Shown: positions 44,539 through 59,448, numbered from the stretch's first letter. The stretch is 64,000 bases of DNA from Sialis fuliginosa (GCA_961205875.1 OY540819.1:9736501-9800500); one strand, 5' to 3'. Notes: a model not told the origin generated them from the sequence alone. Numbers and translations are program-made.

Positions 44539-47533
44539 CTGAAAAAATAATAATATTTATATTAGATATTATTATATTTAATACTAAAATTTAGATTTTT
44601 TAAAGTAAATTAATAGCAATTGAACTATTCAGATGCCAAAGTGAATAACCCCCAAAATTAAAATGTTTTTATGAATATACCCAGAGAAAATAAAACACGA
44701 TATATATTTAATTAATAGATATAAAAATGTATTGTTAGATAGATTAATAAAAAAATCAACAAAATTTTTGTTTTGGCATTTGAATTGTCCAATCATCAAA
44801 GAGTAAATGAAGAAAATAGCTTATATTAATTTTGAAAAGCTACAAACAATTCAGTATATATGTAGGTTGAATAAAGCGAATTTAGCGCGTTTATTTAAAT
44901 GACGAAATTTCCAACAGTTTCGGAAAGTGTGCAATAAAATAAGGAGAGGAATGCGAATTTGGTTCAACATTTTATCAGCATAATGTCGTGCTCGTAACTT
45001 TGGTGCTGGGAGTTAAAGGATATAGGTGAAGGGCACAGGACTGGCGTAAGGGGTAAATGAACCCTCTTCCAGGAGAAACATAAATATTACTTTCAATCTT
45101 AGGCTTTGCTTTGGGTGAATTTGTTTCTTTTGAGTCAAGAATTGTAAGAGAAAAATGTTTATTTCCTTAAATTATCTTTCAAAATAGTTTTCTTGTGTTA
45201 AAATCGTTATTTGAAATAGAAAAACTAGTCGAACCATAGACATAGAACATGGACTATGCATTCTGTATTAACATAACAGTGTAATATTTCTTCAAAACAG
45301 TGAGAGAGATGTGGTGGTGTTTGGGATATATCTATCTTCTTTTTAAGAAGAATAAAATAATTAATCCTGTTTAAATAAGGACAAGTATCAAATATTTTTT
45401 GACACGGTTCTGTTTTCGAGTCAGATGCGCGGTCTCTGCCCTATCTCTATGAATAGAACCGGATTTGATTACACCAAGAATAATTTCAAGATCACAGTGG
45501 AAAATTTTTGCGACGAAATGTTAACCAAATTGACGACGTGCGACTTACATCTAGAAGCCAAGAATCATTTCAAGATTATTACAGGGGCCTTAAAGTACCC
45601 TTTCTCCCCTTCCCAAAAACAAAACAGAACAAGAAAGAACTAATATTCCAGATTGATGTTTCACTTAAGGTCTGGAAAACTCTTAATTCAGCACTGGCAA
45701 GGGGCGGTATGCGAGTATTTGATAGAAAGGAAGAGGGGCAAACAAATGTTGAGTGTACCTTATGGCACCCCCCTCCCCCACACCACCTACGCTGCTATTT
45801 TCTCCTCATCGTCTCTAACGGCTGCATCGCCGCCACCTAAGATATTATTACTCTCCTTCGTTAATTTTAGGTGAATGTGTCGGACCATAATTCAACAGGG
45901 TCTTGTTATTAACCGGCGACCCTTTCGGGGGAAATTATTGGTGCCTGAATTTACGCAGGGGTAGTGATCAGCGATTTAGTACACAACTTGAAATCTTAAT
46001 CAGCATTATAGACTTTGTAGCTTGCAATGTTGCTCAAGTTCACGCAAAAAAGAATAACAGGTTAACTATTGTATCAATATCAATTAATATCAACCTATTT
46101 GTATTGATGTTGTATAATGTTAATTCATTAAATTAAAGGATAAATATTTTATATTTTATATTACTGTTTAGAAGCCAAATTGATTATAAACTGTACCGAC
46201 ATAATTATTATTAGTATCTACTTAAAATTTTTTTGACGTAGAACTACGCAGTGGTGCTAGTACTAATTTTTATGTGGGGGGAGGGAGTACGAATATCAAA
46301 AATTAAATAAAAATACAATGAAACCTCGTTAGTACGTTTTTAAACTTTTTGGGTGTTGAAGAGCAAAAAAGCTCTCAAATTATTATGGTAACCTTACCTA
46401 AAAAGTTTTACAAACATTTTTTTTTATAAAAAAACTTTTCAACGAGCTTACATTTTTGGCGCCTCGGGCCTCGAAATGTGTAAATATGGCTCTGATAAAT
46501 GGCCATTAATGTAAGCAAAATTTTGGTAAAATTGGGGGATAAGCGCACCCCCTGCCCATGCCGGGCTACACCCATGACTGTATCCCTAGTTTATTTCCCG
46601 TCAAATTAAAAAAATACATTTATTTTGAGTCTATACATCATAGTTTTTAAAATATTTGTTTGTCTGTTATTCGTTTTGCTTGTTTCGATATGACACGAAA
46701 TCATTCGAACTGACTTATTAGAGCTTTTACTTTTTACTATAATATAACCTGACTTGTTTATTCATAATGTATTATTTAAATAATTAAATCCCACGCGAGG
46801 TAATCTCAAGAAGATCATAACAATATAATTATTAAATATACCTATATTATATTTTAAAAACTTTATAAACGATAAAAAATCACAAACAATTAAATCAGAA
46901 ACAATACAAACTAAATTAAAAATAAAGAAACTCAGTACTTGTACGAAATAATTGTAAACACGTTTTTGATTAATTAAATATTAATTAACATCAATTTCGA
47001 ACAATTAATTTGAAACAAAAGAACGCAATTAAAAATACCTAGTGATACATAATTAAAAGATGATTCCATTGATTTAACGTTGAATGGTATCTACTATATA
47101 CATGTTCCGTAATTGATTTGTATATAAGTGTTTGATGGTATTCAATTCAAATCTCATTAAATTTCAATTTAACTGAAGAGGTGTACCCCAGTAAAAAGAA
47201 ATTATGTTGAAGAGAATAATCAGCGTATTGTCAATAAAAGGATATAATTACACACAATCGTCAAGCATATACAAACAACGTTTGAAAATCCAAACAGTTA
47301 TATCTACCTATGTACATTGTTTAATTATTTGGCTAATGTAAATTGTTTATTGTAAGAGCTGTTCAGAAATAAAACGATATTAACTCCTCAAAACAAACTT
47401 AGACAATCGTTGTTTGTATAAATACGTACTGGTGATTACAAAAACATTACACGCATACAAAGTTAAAACGAGAGAAAAAAACTGTCTTCGAAATATTATT
47501 TCCAACAGAAAATTTATTATTTTCATTCGACAA

Positions 47534-47690
47534 TATAAGGTAGTGGCACCAGTTTTGGCAAGGGCCCCAGTAATGGCATATTTTTAATTAAATGTACTGA
47601 ATTAGAAATATTATATTTGATTAATTATTTTAATTATATTAATATTATATTTGATGACAATCGGCCAGTAGGTGTCAAAATGGTGGACCA
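47534..47690 (+). repeat. Family A MITE, partial copy
   Basis: Opens TATAAGGTAGTGGCACCAGT, then after a short internal deletion continues with the block 'gtaatggca..tttaattaaatg.actgaattagaaata' and 'gatgacaatcggcca.ta.gtgtcaaaatggtg' shared with the 49.9-kb copy. It ends without a recognisable right terminus. Confidence 0.7.
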
Positions 47691-49884
47691 CAAAATTACT
47701 TTTGTGATAAACGAACATTGAAAGTTTGTACAGCAAATATTTATAGATAAACGGATTTAATATAAACAATTATTGGTGATATGAAATCCAATCGTACTTT
47801 TTGTTACCATTTGAATAGTGAAAAATATTATTAGTTTTTATTAAATATTAATTTTCTCTGTTCATCTCAATATTTTTTGAAAAGTGGACTTGTAACAGAC
47901 AAATATTCAGGTGACGAATATAGTGCACCGTCACGATTGAGCGGCGGCCATTTTCTTAAGCTAGTTCATTCCAAAGCGACATGCAGCTAGCACAGAGAGG
48001 AGATATTAGATGATTTACGTAAACGTATACGTAGAGAGAGATCCCAGCGAAGTGCTAGGCCGTGATGTGTGTGCCGGGCTAGACTACGTGAAGCATCGTA
48101 ATTTTAATTGGGGCATGCGCAAATGCGCACTCGCTAGATCAGCAAGTTCCCGAGGGAGATACGGGAAACGGAAGCACTCCAGCGTCTCCTCAGGCGTGAC
48201 GAAAAATTACAATTCAATGTTTATTACAAATTCACCAAACATTCTAAATTGTATGTTTTGTTGGTGGCGGATTTGTCTTGTCTAGTTGCTTTTTTTATTT
48301 TAATTTAGTATTTATTGTACTCGCGTTGATTAGCAATGTAGATTGAATTTGAAATATTATTACATATCGTCTGTAATTGAAATAACTAAAGTGATCCAAT
48401 TTTTGTTTTAATAATTTAGAAATTAAAGAAAAATGAGTTTATAAATGTTATTTAAACCATTTAGAACTACGTCTTTCAGACGGTATATATCTTTCTCAAA
48501 TTAACACATTCTAACAAATGATTATATTATTAATTATTTATTAGAATGTGTGAATTTATTGCATTGCATTACAAACACATTATATAGAAATCACAACTAC
48601 TCGTCATTGGTGAGAGTTAAGGGGAACACCACTACAAAAGTAAGGTTATTTTTTTCGATTTTTTTTTGGTAATTCGATTATTTAGGATTTGGGAAAAAGG
48701 TATGTTACTAAGCATACATAAAACAGAGTCTCTGTATTATAATAGTGAACCAATGGCTAAATCGCTTATTCGAGAATGGTTATTCGAAAAATAAAATACA
48801 ATAATTTTTTCAATCTATAGTGTGATTTACAACTAGTGTAAAAAATTTAACCGGAAATTCTTCGTGAGGGAGCTACAGTCATTTGCCCAAAATTAGTGTA
48901 TTTAATATCTAGAGAACCCATTGTGGTACAGTTATGAAATTTGATACTCGGTTTAATGTTCATAACAAAAGTAACAAATATTACAGTTAATTTTTGTTAA
49001 TTTTTTTCACCGAACTTGGCATAGCCAGTGATAGGGTGAGATTATGTTGTTTATATGTTCACGTATACATGCGTTACAATTATGCCATAAAATATCTTCT
49101 AAAATTTGGTAATAAACAATACAAATAAGTAAACAAAATAGAACATTATTTATAATTTGAATATATTTTTCACGCGGTAATTGTGTCGTTTTGAAGTCAA
49201 ATAGTGTGTTTCTTCACGATAAATAGGGCTTCGATGTGAAAACTTTGAGTGCCAAACCAAAAAAACTGACCATTTTTCCAAAAAACTGACTTTACTGATC
49301 AGTTTTGACCCCTGACATTATTATCATTTTGATTTGCTCACACAACAGCCTAACATGCGTGTATTGTTTGGATAAAGACGATAGTAAGGATCTAAGCAGA
49401 CGGGCGAGGGTGGTCTGCCGGTTGGCCGGCCGGGTACGAGACAAGGGAGTAGGTTGATGGCAACAGCACCAAGTCGACGGGTTGATTGAAACACAGCCAT
49501 CACGCGACGCACTGTTTTATTATGTAAATTTAAGTTTAGCTACTGAAATTGTATAGAGTGTGTACGGCGCATACATAAAACACCACATCCTGGTGATTAG
49601 TTGACTGCTTATATTTATTGGCGTTGTTTCAACACTCATCGTGTACATGTTAGATGGAATTAACGTGCTCAAGTTTCTCTGTTACGACGCCGCTCGGCGT
49701 TTCTTATTGGAAAGGTCACCGGGTGACAATAAATATGGGATACGCCATAGTTATAATCAATGGTTAGGTTATAGCAGTTGTTGTGTAATTATCTTTGGGA
49801 TCTTGTAGCATGCACATATCATGTGTATTTTAATGTTTAATATTAGTAAAACCCAGAAAATAAAAAAAAACAGTCTTGGATATG

Positions 49885-50395
49885 TCCCCAGTAATGGCTA
49901 TTCTTTAATTAAATGAACTGAATTAGAAATATTTGTTGATATTTGATTATTATCATTTCTTATCACAGCGTGATTTGATGACAATCGGCCAATACGTGTC
50001 AAAATGGTGAACATTTAAACTAATTATTAGTATAATTTATTTATTAATTATTATATTATCATAGCAACTGCTTTACATTGTTTCAAATTTGACGATTCTT
50101 TCTTTTATATCTTTTGTGTCGTAGTACTTATCATTTTGTAATCATTAGCAAGTGTCCATCACTGCGTGCTCATTACTGGTTTTACTTTATCCATTACTGG
50201 AGAAAAAACATCAAAGCCATAACTTAAAAAACAAACTATAATTGCGAACTTTGGTATAATTAAATTGATTAAATAAAGAGTTACTAGTTTTATTAGTGAT
50301 ATGAGTTCATGAGAATTACAAAAAAGAAACCTGTCAATCACAAAAACAGCAAACCTTGCTCTTATAGCGGCCATAACTGGTGCCAGTACCTTATA
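49885..50395 (-). mobile_element. Family A MITE, longest copy
   Basis: Opposite orientation to the NDC80-intron copy. Its plus-strand right end reads CATAACTGGTGCCAGTACCT before TATA, and it shares 'cattactggttttactttatccattactggag' with the interior of the 16.66-kb copy. The left end (ggatatgtccccagtaatgg) is degenerate. Confidence 0.8.
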
Positions 50396-51390
50396 TAAAT
50401 ATTATGCTTATACTTTATCTAAATCTAAACCAATACAATAAAACTGAAAATTTTGTGAGTTTGTTTGTTTATTAACGCTAATTTCAGAAAGTATTGAACC
50501 GATTTGAATAAAATTTTCACCAAACGTATTATACGTATGATCTTCCGTAGTAACATTACGCCAGAAGAATGTGACGCAAGCAAAAGATAAATTTTGTTCA
50601 AAATTCGATATGGTGATAAAAATTATATCATTGTTAAAATTGACAATTTTTTCTGTACATATATACAAGTATTAAAATCGATTTGGTGACATTCCGTCAT
50701 CCGTACAGATAACTTCGAGAACAATAGCTAGTATATGTATATTATAATCTCATGTTTAATATCCTATGTATAAACTTTTGTTTTGTAGTGTTTGATAAGA
50801 ACTTATAATATAAAGATTAAAACACGAATGTAATGTAATTTGTGCGCGCGCAAATATCGCTCAGACACAGGAACTAGGAACTAGGAACCCTTCATACACA
50901 GATGGAATAATTAATTGTATTACATAACAAGTCAACATAATCGTTTACCCGCCACTGACATTACTTTCGGCCTACCCTAATTTACATTAATATTCATCAT
51001 TACGGACGAAATTTATGTACAGTGTTGCTACACTAAAATCCAATGCCTCGCACATAGTAAAATCTGGAACAATTGAATTTTTGATTTTATTCAATTTTTA
51101 GCTCATATGCATGTTTTAATATTGATTATCAAACATGTACATACCTATATTCAGTATACGGTTATTTCGGTTTTGGTTTTAAATGAAATGAAAATGCTGG
51201 ATATTTAAAACCGAATGGTAAATTTGTATATTCGATTTAGGTACAAGTTTCACAATTTTATATTTTTATTATAAACTCATAGGTAATATAAATAATATAC
51301 AGTGAAACTTTGTTATAGGGGGAAAATAAATTAGAAAATAAATATTTTTCCTAAAAATGTACCTACATAGAATCATATTTTTTTATAATG

Positions 51391-51598
51391 AAATCGGTTC
51401 AGTAATTCCCGAGTCTATAAGCCTCATACAAACGAACATTTATTTTTATATATAAGGTAAAGGCACCAGTTATGGCCGCTATAAGAGCAAGTTTTCGTTT
51501 TTTTTTTGATTAATGGGCTTGTTTTTTTGTAATTCTCATGAATTCATGTTACTAATAAAACAAGTAACTCTTTATTTAATCAATTTAATTACTAAAGT
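51391..51598. repeat. Repeat C copy abutting a truncated family A copy
   Basis: 51391-51452 is the reverse complement of the 16249-16326 repeat. It runs straight into a family A left end (TATAAGGTAAAGGCACCAGT at 51451), which stays similar to the 50.4-kb copy until about 51598 and then stops. Confidence 0.75.
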
Positions 51599-52290
51599 AG
51601 ACATTTTTTAAATTTTGATTTGTTTGTTCCGACGACACGAAAACTACTGAACCGAGTTTGATGAGATTTTCACCGAAAACCTAAAACTCTAGAATTAGTT
51701 AAAGTTAAGGCTATATATTATTATAGAAATTAATTATTTAATTTACGACAGGCTCGTAGTAAGGAAAATTTGTAACTGATACTCTCTATTAAAAATATAC
51801 AAACATGAAGAATAACTGTATGTGGGGTGGGGACGTGGTGTCTACGTTTTTGGAAAAATGAAATTATATTAGATTAGATTACCATAATAATGAATGAGTT
51901 TGTTTTTATTACAAAACCATCTCTTAGCCCCCCCCCCCCACCTTTTAGTTCGGGGCCCTAAGAAGTTGCTTAAAGTGCATACTGTTAACGCACCACTGTG
52001 GATAAAATATTATTTAAAAATTAAAAATTAATCAGAAGTCATAACAGAAGTCTTAATTTCGACATGAATCATTTTGATACTTCTATATAGATTAATCTAA
52101 TCGTGTAAATTATTGTAATGGCAAATGATCGCGTGTATGATTGTAAACGCAAACGTAAAAGCAAATTTATCATTGTAAAAATTAATTACTATAGAAATAT
52201 TGGTATATATTTTTTATTTACTCAATTAAAAGAGAATCATTAGTGCTCGTTTAATATATTTTTTGCAGTCGTACTAAAAAGTAATAGATA

Positions 52291-52825
52291 CACGGGAAGG
52301 TGTTGAAACTCAAACGGTTGTTGTTTTTGAAAAAACAAAACAAACAAACATAGCGTTAAAAAGAAGAAACTCTACAATTTTTAATGGGTATAAATAAAAT
52401 TTAATAAAATGTTTGTGCATCAATTTATTTTATTGACGAAAAATATGTTAAATTCATCGATAATTATATTAAAAATAACAAAAAAATTATTTAAATGCAA
52501 ATTTATTGCCCAAAAATGGAGTGACGTAACACATAAGTTTAAATAAATAATGAGTTATACTTATAACCTTTTAAGTGTATGGTTTCACTCTTAACTTTAT
52601 GTTTTACGTATTTAATACGAAACCCCCTACAAGAACTGCCATACACTTTTACTCTCGAAAAGAAGCACTTTTCAAGAGTAAAAGTCAGATTATTCATTTT
52701 GACGCGCACGTACTTGCTTCTATCATAGTCGAAATAAAATTGCAGACTTTCCTTTTTTCAACGCAATTTTTATTTTTTCAAAAGAACTACATCTATCAGC
52801 TGATTAGTTTCAACACCTTCCCGTG
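52291..52825. mobile_element. 535-bp element with perfect 20-bp inverted ends
   Basis: CACGGGAAGGTGTTGAAACT at 52291-52310 is exactly reverse-complementary to AGTTTCAACACCTTCCCGTG at 52806-52825. Inside lies a hairpin at 52645-52685 (ACTTTTACTCT and its complement, with a further 6-bp pair CTTTTC/GAAAAG near the loop). A 97-aa frame at 52575-52868 overlaps the right end and matches no family I recognise. No convincing target-site duplication. Confidence 0.82.
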
Positions 52826-55800
52826 GAACACTCTGTATTTAAGTAAAAGTACAAAAATTGTATACTAAAACTACTAAAAGTACAATTACTTTATTTCAAA
52901 GAAATTATACGTATGCATAGATAAATATAAATAATTAATAAAACGGTAATTTCATTTATTGTCATAAAAAAATATATTTTTAGGTGAGACTTTCAGAACA
53001 AGATTAAATTTATTACAGCCCCTAAAACTCCCGTATTACACAATTTCTAATACACAAATAGTAAAAACAGAAATCGAACAATAAAATAGGTAACATTTTC
53101 AAAATAGAATCATTTCTCCATTGAATGCAAATAAGCAACCATGATTGCCGCTCTATTATACACTCAACTATTCAAGTCTCAAGATGGTATCCGACCTAAA
53201 CCCAAACAAGATGCAGAGTGGTAGAAAGAGAGGTATAACAACGTACATTCAACAGCATAGACAGAGACACACACACATATCTACCCTTAGCAATCAATAA
53301 AGGATTATCGAGTGCATCGGAATGCAATGCATTGTAAAGAAGCACCCACATCCACCACCCCACAATGAGGGTGTTAAGACGACGCGTAAGGGTTGACACT
53401 GTCAAGGGATGATGTCACTGTTTGCCACAAACCACCCCCACACCCTGTTTTTAGTCTAAATGAGTGATTTATGTATCTTTTGCGAATCAAGTGTTTGTGG
53501 TTTGCGAATGCTGCATTGTTTCAAACACTTTACAAACACGTGCCTTGATCTTTTAATCCTTTGTTAATCAACAAGGCTTTAAATTATCGTTACTTTCACT
53601 ATTATTGGACAATTAACTAAACTTGATATAGTATACTGTCTTAAATGGATTGATAAATGCTATTAAATTGTAATATTGTTTTGTATATTATTAGTTACAT
53701 GTTCTGAAAGAAAAATCGTGTCCGAGATAAAAGCAGATTCTGATTGTACTACCTTGAAAACGCAAAGAAAAGTTAATCTGGATGTAGAATGTTCTTTCGT
53801 TCACGATAACTACTGTAAAAATGCACCGATTTGAATTATTTTTGAAGAAAACGTTTGTCTCAGAGAGTCTACTCCAGACCTATTGATTTTGGTGCTAATT
53901 GGATAAGGGGTTTTGGAAATATTCGAAATTTTGTATCTATTATTGTCTAAACGTCTCACCAATTTTGATAATACTTGGTACATTTATAGTTCAATTGAAT
54001 CTAAGGGACATTTATTTTTTGTACTTGCCTAAACAACTCTATTAAAAGGGTGAAAATCACCCTGAAAATTTGAATTTTAAATACTAATTAATTAAGAAAA
54101 GTATGGTGCGACTATTACCTACATTAATTTGTTTTAATTAAATTGATCACTTTGGTTTCTGAACTCTTCGTATGTCAAATCATAAAAAAACAGGAGCTAT
54201 AATTAATTTTAATCACTCAATTTTTTATATACCATGTCTAAGTTATTGGAATTATAATTCGAACAAAATATCTACATATCATATTAAAATTAACTACACA
54301 TAACAATATATTATTTAAAAATATTATCGTTGGTTTTCACGTGATGTGCCTAATCTACACAAATTATCAATATTCGTGATTATGTTGAAATGTAAGAGAG
54401 TCCGAAAATAAAGATGTAATACGATGGCTATGATAAGAATAAATTAGAACAGAAGTTCGCATTCATTTTTTATAGAAAATAATAGACATTTCAAACAGTG
54501 GGGATTCCACAGTGTCCAGTGTTGTATTTATTTTGCATTATAGTAACTGAATTTGCTGTTAAGCTTATGAAATAATTTACACTACTGTGTAAATAATTAA
54601 TTGTTTATTATCTACAGTGCCGGATTAAGCCAGCGCGGGGCCTGTAGCAAATGTTATAATGAGCCCCTGGGTAGTAGCGTCACAAGGAGGGGGGGGACAC
54701 CCGGGGTGGAAATAGATAGTGTCATTTATCAATTATTAAGACCCCCCCCCCCCAAATAGACATTCTATAACTTAACACGATAAAAAAATTTAATTCGCAC
54801 CACAAATAAAATTTCTGGGTATGTCGCTTCTTGAATTTAACATAGTAAATAGTAAATATGTGTACATACATCTTAAGAACGCTATGGGGGTTTTAAAATT
54901 TTCAGACTTTGTTTAATTTATCTAATTTGAATAAAATACAAAAATATGACTATATTGGTTTACAAACGCTTGAAATAAATAGGTAAATATTTTGTATGTT
55001 AGCAAACAAAAATCTGTCTACTATTATTTCCAGTTCAACGACAAGAAGAATTTAAGTTCTACTAAGACCTATATGAACAAATAATAAAGTAATTTAAACA
55101 ATCGTATAATTAATTTTATGAAAGATCTATTTTTAATTACATTAAGTATTTTTCTCTACAAATGCATATTAATTCGGCCCTGTATTGTTAAATTAGCATA
55201 CCGAGTTGCGTGCATAAGCAAGCCGTGATTACAAATAAATAATTCTTGGTCATTGTCCATGTGTAAATGCCACATATAAATCACATAAGAAATAGGGAAC
55301 TGTCAGTAATCCCTTGCACTGTCGTCCATATAAACTGATGTGGTAATTAAAGTGATAAAACTATTGCTGTAAAATAGAGGAAAACATAATTCATACTGAG
55401 ATAAAACGTAGAAATATTTAGAAACGTAATTCCCAAATGACCACGTTTCTATTAAAAATAATCTACACATTCTCGAGGGTCAAAGGCAGTTTAAGGGATA
55501 TAGGTTTATTAAATTTAATTTATATGTTTTAACTTGATATAATCATGTGTTAGGATGTGTTTATGGGGTCGTATGGTTCGTGTTAATAGATTAAAGGTTG
55601 TGAAATATCTATTCTTAAAAATGTATTTTAGTGATTACAACATCGTAAATTATTTTGTGATAAACATTTTTAAATTATGTTAATGTGTATATACATAAAT
55701 GCACTTTATTGATTTTTTTTCTGACAGTTTAGTCTAGTATTCATTTTATTGTTAGTACAAAATATATCATTTCTGAATTATATATTTATTTATAATTTAT

Positions 55801-58110
55801 AAATGTTGATGGTTTCTTTAAGTTAAAAATAAAAACAATAAGAAACACAAATTTCATTTTTTCATTTCTTTTCAGATGTAAATAAAAGAATGACAATTAT
55901 TATGTAATATAATTTTGTGGCAATAAATATCTGATATTCCGAATTTTAGTATTTAAATATGTTAATATTTTCGAATCTGTTGTAAGCGATTCTGAGCTAT
56001 AGGGTAGTAGACGACTTCTGAAGCCCATAGTACATCGTCACATTACAAAATTTCCCATTAAACATCTAAAAATAAAATTTTCGATTACCGTGGATTTTTC
56101 AGAATAACTAATTACAATATCGCATCTGCATTTCTTCTACATATTTACAAAGGTGCAGAACGACGAGCTAGATATGGAGGTGTACGGGGAGAGGGTTGTT
56201 GTCGGAAGTAGTTTTAAATATAAATCGAACGGTAGCGGAAGTTGTGCACGGCTATCAGCGATGACTTGATCAAGATTAATGAAGCACGGAATCTCGATCG
56301 GTTGTGTCGATGTCGAGGGTGAGTCGTAAGGGGTTTACGGTTCAGTGCAAGTGGGCAACGTTTTTATTAGTTTCTTAACTACAACAACGCGACGGATTCA
56401 GATGACCCAGATTACTTTAAGAAAAGTTTTATCAGTTAACTGTTAGACCGATGTTTAGTTTTCACGTTAATAAATTAGAAAAGAAAAGATAGTTTTAAGT
56501 TGCAATTAATATCGAATTTGGAGTGCTAACTTCGGAGAAGACAAGATAGTTCGTCTTATCGTAAATTGAAAAGTAGGTCTGGGAATAGTAGTTATTTAGA
56601 TGTGATGTTATATTTCGAATACGTTCAAATTTAGCATACATTCTCTGTACGTTGTTATATTGTAGATTTTAAATTATATATGTACATGAATATTAATTAA
56701 GGTAATTATGCCACTTTAACTCCAAAACTAGATAGTGAACGCTTATAAAATTTTCAGTAAAGTATTTTTCTAAATTGATAGAATTTTTGTTATCGAAATC
56801 ATAAATTGATAAATAAATGGCTTTTCTATATATGCTATGTTCATTTTCATTTGGCATAAGTGATATTTTTTTTTAAATTTTACTTAGGTATTAATAGAAA
56901 ATAAGATGTATTTTTGATTTAAAAAATACGCTTAAATCAAATCGTCACATATTATCTGACCCCCTATCCTCTCCTACTCACTCTAGCTACGCTTACACTG
57001 CCCCCTCTCATGTACGTAGCCCCTTAATTACAATTAGAAAATTAATAGTTAACATATTTTAATTATTAAGTATACAATCATAAAACAATAGTCAATAAAA
57101 TTGACCATAACCTTGAATATAAATAATTATAATTAATGACCGTAAATTCCACCGATCAAAAATATGTAATCAATAGTCAAAACGTGTACATTGTAAAAGT
57201 GATTATGTACTTTGATAGGTATTTATAATTCGAATTGAACTAACCGAAAATGAATTTTAATCGATACGAAGAAAAATAACATACATAAAATAAGCGTGCG
57301 GCAGAACAAAGAAACGGAAAGTAAAACAAGGAAGAGGGCGTGATAAAAATATCTATCAATTGAAGGGGGGAGCGGAGGTCACTATAACAGGGATATTTGT
57401 GGCCGGATGTTGGTAGGCGTGCGTATATGTACTATGTTAGTATGCTTGCATGTGCGTATAATGTAATAAGATATTTTCAATACGAGAATATAGAATTTTA
57501 TTTCATTTTTTTTATTATCTATTTCTAATAATTCGATTTTTATTATCATATTGACGATGAGTCGATCATAGTAAGTAACTTGCAAGAAGATGTTAAAATA
57601 TCTTAAGAATACATTTGGTGAGAAGGAACACTTTTTATGATTTGATTAGATTCGATTTTACAAAACCTATTAAACTAATACAAATTTAGTTTTAACTGCA
57701 TCGTAAAAATATTGGTTTCTGCAAATTGTATCAGTCTAGAATTTTTTACTCAACTATCATTTTTTTATCAAGCATAAAGAGTCGAAAATTGTGGTTCAAA
57801 AATTTATGTAACGTTCAATCAGCCGCCATTTCGTGAAAATTTTTTTTTCAAAAAATCCTACGTACCGAAGAGTATCATACATTTTCTTCTGTAGGTTTTT
57901 GTGAGAGTCGAAACGTCAAGTTTAAGAATACGACAACGTGGACAACAGCCCGAAAAGTTAGCTACTATGGTATCATACATTGACTTATAAGAATCTCTTT
58001 GAAATTACTGTTTCAGATCAACCGTATCGAGGGACATGTTTTACGCCGACCACGACAGCAGCGCTCCCAGTCTTTCTTACTTTAAATAGTCGTAAAAATA
58101 ACTGATTTCT

Positions 58111-58195
58111 TTTTAATTTAAAAAAAAATAAATAAAAAATAAAAATTAAAAATTAAAAATTAAATAAAAATAATAAATAAAAATTTTTAATTTAA
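58111..58195. repeat. A-rich AAATT/AAATA simple repeat
   Basis: About 85 bases of irregular AAAAATT, AAATAA units between two short inverted 'tttttaattta'-like ends. Confidence 0.8.
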
Positions 58196-59448
58196 GAAAG
58201 AAAGATGCCAAACGGATTTTTGAACATAAATGTGACTATAACTCGAAAACAGCTCATTTTTATATGAACTTGTTTGCTTATTTTTAGGTCCCGAATCACC
58301 TCCCGAAGTGGAGTAGGCGATTTTTCGGACGTCATGTATATAAAACAAGTATTTCTTGGCCCAAGACAACTTTTCTACCCGTGTACTTAATTAAAGTAAT
58401 TTCACTTATTACTTGTACTTTAACTAAATACTTATTATATCTCTGGTATTTACCAACCCTTGGTGTTAACTTCGAATAAAGTTGATATTTTAGATTTGGC
58501 AATTGTAATCACCGGAAATATTAACCCATAAATTCTAGAACACCCACACATACGCAGTCTCTTACACACAATAAATAGCGATCCTACATTTGCAACAGCA
58601 ACAATAACAACCGGGTTCCTGGCGGCGGTGGTACACATTTCGCGAACAACAAACTGAGGTCTGGCAGTCGGTAAAACACACGTGTGGTGCGTACCAGAGT
58701 GCGGTCGGAAGAACGGATCGTTGCTGCGGGGACAACAACTTTGTGACTTTCAGCGTGCGCGCGTGTGTGTGTGCGTCTGTCTGTGACAGGGGACACGGCT
58801 ACAGCTGCGTTTGTAGCGATGCTACTGCTGGCGATGATGTCTTTGCAACTCCGTCATGTTTCACTGGACCGTAATCAGGGATTATAAATTTGGTTGATAA
58901 TAACAGAAAATACTGGGTGAATTGAAAAAACATCTGCCAAGTAAATTCACATTATTTCTTTGTGCTAAATACACCAAAGGTAGTTTATTATTGAACAATT
59001 TAAATAAAAATATTAGTTTTCGTGTATTTTTAAATTTTTTGACAATTTCAATCTAAATCTAAATCCATGCAAACGTCAAAATGACATTAATATGTCAAAG
59101 TAGTCAAAGTAAATCAATTTAAAAAAATAAATGACGATTTTTTAAAGCAAATTGAGATGAATCTTTGTAAGGGAATATTTTACAGCAAATGTTGTAAACC
59201 TATATTATTGAAAATTGAATATTCTACAAAATATTCTATAAAATTTTCACGTAACATGTGTCGTTCTTGAGATATTTTGAAAAAATAAATATCTTGGGAT
59301 GTCACTCCTCCCTCTTACACACGATTTGATGATTTTGAAATGGGACCGTCCTTAAGCCAGACCTAACCATCCAACCAAGTTTCATTAATATTTCAGTGGT
59401 TTATGAGTTATGCTTGTGACAAGGATTCAGGGGTCAGATACACATACA

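Noticed and set aside
45425..46136. Cluster of overlapping plus-strand frames in the Ten-m intron
   Set aside because: Several frames overlap in different phases, none resembles a known family, and the peptides look like translated noncoding or repeat DNA.
48010..48285. 91-aa plus-strand frame in a GC-richer island
   Set aside because: Openness is explained by base composition; no homology recalled and no splice partner found. Kept only as a GC-island observation.
52575..52868. 97-aa plus-strand frame overlapping the right end of the 535-bp element
   Set aside because: Runs across the terminal inverted repeat and out of the element; no transposase motifs.
58450..58796. Minus-strand frames (MCTTAARNPV..., MSPVTDRRTH...) as a possible alternative Ten-m first exon
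   Set aside because: No good donor in a phase that joins 44538, and the second frame includes simple GT/CT repeats.
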